Positions 34,801 to 38,809 of a DNA stretch of 38,809 bases are shown here, one piece after another. The DNA comes from DATAXP01 sp036272935 (lineage in GTDB: Bacteria; Planctomycetota; Planctomycetia; Pirellulales; PNKZ01), in contig DATAXP010000088.1 of assembly GCA_036272935.1 (NCBI GenBank), positions 1 through 38,809 of the forward strand. The letters are read 5' to 3'. Positions within the stretch are counted from its first letter, which is position 1. Each line of letters begins with the position of its first letter. Under the pieces are notes generated by a model that worked only from the letters and a program-made list of their open reading frames with translations, made no database searches and was not told where the DNA came from. Both the position numbers and the translations under genes were made by a program.

Positions 34801-35364
34801 GAGCAGCCAGGCGCTATCGCGACACGAGCCGCTGGCCAGCCGCAGGGTCTCTTCCGGCGCCTGAATGCCCGGTTCCAGCCGAATGAGATATTTGACGCGG
34901 CGCTGGATGCGCTGATTGAGGTCCACCAGGTAATCGATCGTCGCCACCGCCGGGCCGGTGCGGCACTCGCCGATCAACTGCGCGAGCAGCGGCCCTGCGG
35001 GCTCCGCGTGCAGGTACGGCGACAGTTCCCGAGTGAGCACGTGATCGTACGAAAAGGGGAACTGCTCGGCATAACGCTCGAGGAAGAAGTCGAACGGGTT
35101 AATCGTCGTCATTTCGGCGACGAGGTCGACTTCGACGCTGAAAGACTTCGCCGGCTTGGGAAACACAATCCGCGCCAAGCGATTGCTATAGGGATCTTGC
35201 TGCCAATTGATGAAGTGCTCGGCCGGAGCGATCTTCAGCGAATAGCTCACGATCGGCGTGCGGCAGTGCGGCGCCGGGTGCAGGCGCAACACATGCGGGC
35301 TCAGCCAGACGGGGCGAGCGTAGTGGTGCGTGGTCTTGTGGTTGATCGCAACGCGAATCGACAT
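31813..35364 (-). CDS. Transglutaminase-DUF2126 fusion protein, first gene of the operon
   Basis: The 1183-residue protein begins MSIRVAINHKTTHHYARPVW. Residues 1-290 are a transglutaminase domain with Cys in LASGSCRDSAWLLVQ, His in FTDLHAWTEVYLPG and Asp in GWIGLDPTSG, a complete triad. The rest is DUF2126, with ADLRRDDVRLTMGGEPTFVS, GLYWRKDGEPVWRD, RLGVDISHIVAGYEDAWYW, KFMLDGRHTGTGGGNHIVLGG and LEFRFPVYGKIEHRGI. DUF2126 has been related to the glutamate-cysteine ligase/glutamine synthetase fold, so it may be an amide ligase; this rests on published analysis. A low-complexity Ala/Gly/Asp segment (about 640-700) interrupts it. It is the upstream gene of the minus-strand set. A repeat-rich 155-base gap separates it from glgP. 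Confidence 0.93.
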   Translation of the reverse strand: MSIRVAINHKTTHHYARPVWLSPHVLRLHPAPHCRTPIVSYSLKIAPAEHFINWQQDPYSNRLARIVFPKPAKSFSVEVDLVAEMTTINPFDFFLERYAEQFPFSYDHVLTRELSPYLHAEPAGPLLAQLIGECRTGPAVATIDYLVDLNQRIQRRVKYLIRLEPGIQAPEETLRLASGSCRDSAWLLVQLFRHVGLAARFVSGYLVQLRPDVKSLDGPSGAEQDFTDLHAWTEVYLPGAGWIGLDPTSGLLAGEGHLPLACSADPVTAAAVTGFFSYDDATVIEQDPEDDAHADASRGDHFDFSMSVTRIHEDPRVTKPYTDAQWAEIEALGHQIDADLRRDDVRLTMGGEPTFVSIDDMDGEEWNTAALGENKYRRADELVRRLRDCFAPGGFLHHGQGKWYPGESLPRWGLGLYWRKDGEPVWRDTSLVADEMNPLGSTEQDAAAFVTCLAQRLGVDISHIVAGYEDAWYWLWKERRLPVNVDPFDSNLKDADQRALMAKVFERGLQTVVGYALPLGQQETEKDERKWISGPWFLRPERMYLVPGNSPMGFRLPLESIPWVAPEEYPHLHERDAGAPRPALPARADLGRTPTVIAVADPRRAERLTALSIGDEARLRALASGGEAAMAQAYASRAAGTQTLAGRATGGPAFGGNGHTADDDADDGRSTVAAPKPRKSSPETVRTALCTEVRDGVLRVFMPPVEHLEDYLDLVAAIEETAAELKHPVLVEGYTPPHDPRVHQMKVTPDPGVIEANTHPVETWDDLVRNTNTLYEEARRCRLGTEKFMLDGRHTGTGGGNHIVLGGPTPADSPLLRRPDLLRSLVGFWNNHPCLSYLFSGAFVGPTSQAPRIDEARNDQVHEIELAFKQIPDDGGVAPWLVDRVFRNLLVDAAGNTHRTEMCIDKLYAPESARGRLGLLEMRGFEMPPHARMSLTQHLLIRALVALFWRKPYRQPLVRWRTEIHDRFMLPHFVFQDLEDVIGELNQAGYPLKSDWFATHLEFRFPVYGKIEHRGIVLQLRQAVEPWHVLGEVPGIHSAVRQVDSSLERLEVLVDGMIDPRHRVTCNRIAVPLHPTGTNGQYVAGVRYRAWQPAECLHPTIGVHAPLVFDVVDTWSDRSVGGCTYHVSHPGGRNYERFPVNAYEAEGRRAARFLKFGHTPGTWSVIEPPVDKEFPFTLDLRRV

Positions 35365-35429
35365 AGTAGAGGTGATCCGTAGCTTCGGGGCGCCGAGAGA
35401 TGTCTCGGGACCATCTAGGACGAATGTCT

Positions 35430-35498
35430 AAGGAATGACGAATGGGCCGTTCGACGATTCGTCACGCGTGCTTCGTCATTCCTTCGTCATTCGTCATT
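35430..35498. repeat. Inverted and direct repeats around TTCGTCATT
   Basis: AAGGAATGACGAA at 35430-35442 and TTCGTCATTCCTT at 35472-35484 form a perfect 13-bp inverted repeat with a 29-base loop. TTCGTCATT recurs at 35472, 35483 and 35490, and TCGTCATTCC follows near 35508. It fills the gap between the glgP stop and the start of the DUF2126 gene. On the minus strand it could end glgP transcription, but no T run follows. It resembles the ATTCCCC repeats at 6613 in having a hairpin whose 3' arm is tandemly copied. Confidence 0.75.
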
Positions 35499-35519
35499 AG
35501 AAACAATCGTCATTCCCCG

Positions 35520-38177
35520 TCAGATGCGCGTCATGTCGCTGCTCGTGCCGCCGGCGGCGGGGATGTATGCTTTGTTCACGTAATCTTTTACCATGCGATC
35601 GGCGCTGAATCGCCACCCCATGGTGCGGATGCCTCGTTTCATGCGCGCAATCCACGCCCGCGGCAGACCGTCGTGATCGCGCTCGTAGTACAACGGGATC
35701 ACTTCGTTCTGCAGCGTGTGCATGAGGTCGTCACCATCGTAACGGTCGTGCATGTCGTCCGAAGTGTGCGTCTCACCCATGCCGATCGCAAAGCCGTTTG
35801 AGCCGTCGTACGCCTCGGCCCACCAGCCGTCAAGAATCGACATATTCAGGCCGCCGTTGAGAATTACCTTCTCACCGCTGGTGCCCGAAGCTTCCAACGG
35901 CCGGCGTGGATTGTTCAGCCACACATCGACGCCGTGCACCAGGTGACGCCCCACGTTGATGTCGTAGTCTTCGACGAGCACGATCTTGCCCAGAAAGCGC
36001 GGGTCTTTGCTCAACTCGGAAATCTGTTGCAGGATGTGCTTACCAGGTCGATCGTGCGGATGGGCCTTGCCTGCAAAGACAAGTTGGATCGGCACGCGGG
36101 CATCGTTCACTAAGCCCGCCAAGCGCTCCAGGTCCTTCAGAATGAGATTGGCGCGCTTATAGGTGGCGAACCGCCGGGCGAAGCCGATCGTCAGCGCATC
36201 TAAGCTGAGCGCGCGGCGCAGCTCGGCAACGAGCGCCGGTGGATCGTTGCGTCGCTCGGATTGGCGCACCGCACGGCGGCGCACGAAGTCGAGCAGCCGC
36301 GCCTTGAGCGTTTGATGCGTTTCCCAAATCTCACCGTCGTCGATTTTCTCGACATCCTCCCAGAACCCAGGATCTCCGCTGCGCTCTGGCCAGTTGGGAC
36401 CTAAATGACGCGCATAGACCTGCTTCATCTGTGGCGCCAGCCACGACAGGACATGCACGCCGTTGGTGATGTGGCCGATGGGCACTTCTTCTTCCGGGCG
36501 ATTCGGCCAAAGGCTGGTCCACATGTTTCGCGACACTTGCCCGTGCAACGACGACACTGCGTTGCAGCGGCGCGAGAGCTTCAATGCCAACACCGTCATG
36601 CAGAACGATTCGCCGGGGTTATACGGATCGACTCGCCCCCAGGCCATGAACGGCGTGTGATCCTGTCCCATCGCGTCGCGCAGCGGTCCCAGGTGCTCTT
36701 CAATCAGCTCGGCCGAAAAACGATCGTGACCGGCCGGAACGGGCGTGTGCGTGGTGAAGACGACTTGTGTCGAAACGCGGCGGGCGGCCTCTTCGACGCT
36801 CAGCCCCTCGCGGCGCATCCGTTGCTGCACCAGCTCCAGCGCGGCGAAGGCGCTGTGCCCTTCATTCAAGTGATACACGCCCGGCGCGATTCGCAACGCC
36901 TGCAGCGCGCGCACTCCACCGACACCCAGTAGCAGCTCTTGCCGAATCCGCACGCGATGATCGCCGCCGTACAACCGTGCCGTCAGCTCGCGGTCTTCCT
37001 GCAGATTCCCTTCGACGTCGGAATCGAGCAACAGCAACCGATTGCGACCCACTGCCAGTTGCCATACCCGCGCGGCAATCTCGCCGGCGCGCGTTTGGAT
37101 GCGAACCATCAGCGGCTGGCCATCGGGGGCCAATGCCGGCTTCATCGGCAAGCCGCGATGATCGGTGTTCAGATAGTCTTCCTCCTGCCAGCCGGAAGTA
37201 TTCAGGTGCTGCTTGAAGTACCCCTGGCTGTAGAACAGGCCGATGCCGATCAGCGGGATGTTCAGGTCCGAGGCGCTCTTGATGTGATCGCCGGAAAGCA
37301 CGCCGAGGCCGCCGGAATAGATCGGCAGCGACTCGTGGATGCCGAACTCGGCCGAGAAGTAAGCGACCGGCCTGGCCCACAACACTCCCGCGTGACGTGC
37401 CCCCCACGTCTTCGACGAGTTCAGGTATTCCTGCATGCGGCGGTAGGTGTAGTTGATTCGGCTGTGCAGCGCCAGTTGCGACGCCCGCTCCTCCAGCGCA
37501 TCGACCGACAACTGCTGGAGCAAGGCGATCGGGTTGTGGTCCAACTGTCTCCATTTCACCGGGTCGAGATCGCGGAACAGGCTGATGGCCTCGTCGTCCC
37601 AGCTCCACCACAGGTTCTGGGCGATCGCCTTCAGCCGCTGATGGGCCGGGGCGATGAACTGCCCTTGGGTGCGCGCCTCGCTCACGATCGGCGCCAGCTG
37701 CATGCCGGTCGCCGCCAACAGGCCGACCTCGTCGGTAGAGAATTTGCGTGCCTCGGCGGTCTGCACCACGAGCACCCCTTGCAACCGCCCATGATCGACC
37801 AGCGGCACGCCGAGGAACGAGCGATAGGGATCCTCTCCGGTTTCGCGGAAGTACTTGAAACGAGGATGGTGGAAGGCGTCCTCGATCATCTGCGGACGCA
37901 GCTGCTCGGCGACCAGTCCGACCAGCCCTTCGTGGAGCTGCATCCGCACGCGGCCGACACTCTCAGGCCGGAGGCCACACGTGGCGGCCAGCACCAGCCG
38001 CGTGCGGTCGGGCTCAAGAAGGTAGACCGAGCAAACGTCCGTCTCGAACCGCTCCTGCAGGAACTTCACCAGGTTGTTCAGCGTTTCGGTTGAGTCGCCG
38101 CTTTGACTAACGAGCTGACAAACCTCGTCGAGCGTAAATGCCGAAGCCTCAACCGCAGTCGCGTCGTTGGTGATCAT
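35520..38177 (-). CDS. glgP: Glycogen phosphorylase with N-terminal GAF domain
   Basis: The 885-residue protein is an alpha-glucan phosphorylase of the short GlgP type fused to a sensor domain. Residues about 16-170 form a GAF domain like that of PtsP (enzyme I-Ntr): LLEPDRTRLVLAATCG, LHEGLVGLVAEQ, YRSFLGVPL and GVLVVQ. Residues about 175-880 are the phosphorylase: NLWWSWDDEA, VAYFSAEFGIHESLPIYSGG, LNEGHSAFAALE, FTTHTPVPAGHD, NAVSSLHGQVSR, RFATYKRANL and EASGTSGEKVILNGG, with the Lys expected to hold pyridoxal phosphate, then SILDGWWAEAYDG. It releases glucose-1-phosphate from glycogen in the cytosol. The GAF part suggests control by a small ligand or redox state. ATG is at 38177. It points into the ATP-grasp operon, 155 bases away. 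Confidence 0.95.
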   Translation of the reverse strand: MITNDATAVEASAFTLDEVCQLVSQSGDSTETLNNLVKFLQERFETDVCSVYLLEPDRTRLVLAATCGLRPESVGRVRMQLHEGLVGLVAEQLRPQMIEDAFHHPRFKYFRETGEDPYRSFLGVPLVDHGRLQGVLVVQTAEARKFSTDEVGLLAATGMQLAPIVSEARTQGQFIAPAHQRLKAIAQNLWWSWDDEAISLFRDLDPVKWRQLDHNPIALLQQLSVDALEERASQLALHSRINYTYRRMQEYLNSSKTWGARHAGVLWARPVAYFSAEFGIHESLPIYSGGLGVLSGDHIKSASDLNIPLIGIGLFYSQGYFKQHLNTSGWQEEDYLNTDHRGLPMKPALAPDGQPLMVRIQTRAGEIAARVWQLAVGRNRLLLLDSDVEGNLQEDRELTARLYGGDHRVRIRQELLLGVGGVRALQALRIAPGVYHLNEGHSAFAALELVQQRMRREGLSVEEAARRVSTQVVFTTHTPVPAGHDRFSAELIEEHLGPLRDAMGQDHTPFMAWGRVDPYNPGESFCMTVLALKLSRRCNAVSSLHGQVSRNMWTSLWPNRPEEEVPIGHITNGVHVLSWLAPQMKQVYARHLGPNWPERSGDPGFWEDVEKIDDGEIWETHQTLKARLLDFVRRRAVRQSERRNDPPALVAELRRALSLDALTIGFARRFATYKRANLILKDLERLAGLVNDARVPIQLVFAGKAHPHDRPGKHILQQISELSKDPRFLGKIVLVEDYDINVGRHLVHGVDVWLNNPRRPLEASGTSGEKVILNGGLNMSILDGWWAEAYDGSNGFAIGMGETHTSDDMHDRYDGDDLMHTLQNEVIPLYYERDHDGLPRAWIARMKRGIRTMGWRFSADRMVKDYVNKAYIPAAGGTSSDMTRI

Positions 38178-38279
38178 TCGTCGCCTCGCTCAAAGATCCA
38201 TGCGCAGGAATCAGACGAAGTCAGGCGGGGACAGCAATCAACGTACCCGACAATGCGAAAGGTCTTGCGACTAAAGCTT

Positions 38280-38435
38280 TTACTTGCGAAATCGCGGCGA
38301 AACGCATCCGGGCTCGGCGATGTTCGCCTCGCCGATGATGCTTTCTTTGGCATCCAACGCCAAGAAAAACGTCACGCGCCGCTCATCCAGGCTCAGAATC
38401 GCGCGTTGAGAGACTTCACGAACAACGCGACTCAC
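38280..38435 (-). CDS. Short unassigned reading frame upstream of glgP
   Basis: A 51-codon frame from GTG 38435..38433 to TAA 38282..38280 contains AILSLDERRVTFFLALDAKE and IIGEANIAEPGC, which reads like a piece of a real protein. It has no ribosome binding site that I can see and the frame stays open upstream into IS630 sequence. It may be a small gene or the tail of one cut by the IS. I do not recognise it. Confidence 0.25.
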   Translation of the reverse strand: MSRVVREVSQRAILSLDERRVTFFLALDAKESIIGEANIAEPGCVSPRFRK

Positions 38436-38494
38436 AGATGACTCGACGCGTGCATCCGACGACCGCGCATCCCGCTCGGTGCCGAATCTTCACG

Positions 38495-38809
38495 ATACAA
38501 GCCCACCACGTCCACCACCTTTTCGGCGAACTGTGGATCGTTGCTGACCTTGAAGCCCTTGACCAGGTGCGGCTTGAGGCCACGGGCCCGCCACACGCGC
38601 TGCACCGTGTCCTTGCTCACGCCCACGGCGGCCGCCATCGTGCGCGTGCTCCAGTGCGTGGCCGCGGCAGGCTTCTCGCGTGTGGTCTTGTCGAGAATGC
38701 GCTGCACGGTCCGGGCCGGAATGCTCGGCGTGCGCCCTGGCCGCGGCGCATCCTTCTCGATCCCGGCCACGCGCGAGGCGGCGAAACGCCTCCGCCACAA
38801 CGAGACCGT
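38495..38809 (-). pseudogene. IS630-family transposase, N-terminal fragment
   Basis: On the minus strand, entering from the window edge, the sequence reads VSLWRRRFAASRVAGIEKD and PRPGRTPSIPARTVQRILDK, then THWSTRTMAAAVGVSKDTVQ, RVWRARGLKPHLVKGFKVS and FAEKVVDVVGLY. This is the helix-turn-helix half of IS630-type transposases (WSTR...VSKDTVQRVW). After GLY, at about 38495, the expected DDE core (NPPEHALVLSVDEK type) is missing and replaced by REDSAPSGMRGRR and a stop at 38432. It is a truncated IS; the 5' end is outside the window. Confidence 0.85.

Noticed and set aside
36939..38093. 384-codon plus-strand frame opposite glgP
   Set aside because: Antisense shadow; the minus strand encodes a clear GAF-phosphorylase.

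Overview
The window is high-GC bacterial DNA, most likely from a planctomycete of the Pirellulales type. The clues are a bacterial topoisomerase VI pair, decayed Tad genes of the planctomycete pattern, a beta-strand-repeat surface protein, a vWA/Hanks-kinase neighbourhood and many GC-rich inverted repeats between genes. This assignment is inference from gene content; there is no rRNA or marker gene here. No tRNA, rRNA or CRISPR array was seen.

Layout. At 1-0.84 kb the 5' part of a type II restriction-modification gene runs into the 3' part of an ISAs1 transposase, both on the minus strand and both broken. At 1.1-1.9 kb are two small secreted proteins rich in aromatic residues and glycine. At 2.3-6.6 kb is a three-gene plus-strand operon: topoisomerase VI subunit B with two H2TH-like segments, an AbiEii-like nucleotidyltransferase, then topoisomerase VI subunit A. 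At 6.6-12.0 kb are a PII protein and a 2Fe-2S ferredoxin, a small conserved protein, a Ser/Thr kinase with a GlnD-like ACT region at its N-terminus, and a membrane vWA protein. At 12.2-15.5 kb are an iron-dependent alcohol dehydrogenase and a YgiQ radical SAM protein.

From 15.6 to 20.1 kb the DNA is decaying accessory sequence: a possible recombinase scrap, an IS1182-like transposase with several lesions, and a frameshifted, C-terminally replaced beta-strand-repeat protein with a 278-residue internal duplication. At 20.1-24.1 kb two ABC-F ATPases diverge from a shared 178-bp region; one overlaps a 68-codon gene by ATGA. At 24.3-27.3 kb are one unassigned cytosolic protein and a ruined set of TadE/TadG genes, followed by an IS21 istA scrap.

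At 27.3-35.4 kb four minus-strand genes form one likely transcription unit: a transglutaminase-DUF2126 protein, a circularly permuted ATP-grasp/alpha-E fusion, and two more transglutaminase-like proteins. This gene set is known from comparative genomics as a predicted peptide-ligation/cleavage system whose chemistry and substrate are, to my knowledge, not established. Upstream in the same direction is a GAF-glycogen phosphorylase fusion, and the window ends in an IS630 fragment.

The most promising systems are the topoisomerase VI operon with its inserted nucleotidyltransferase, the ACT-kinase next to PII, and the ATP-grasp/alpha-E/transglutaminase operon next to GAF-GlgP.
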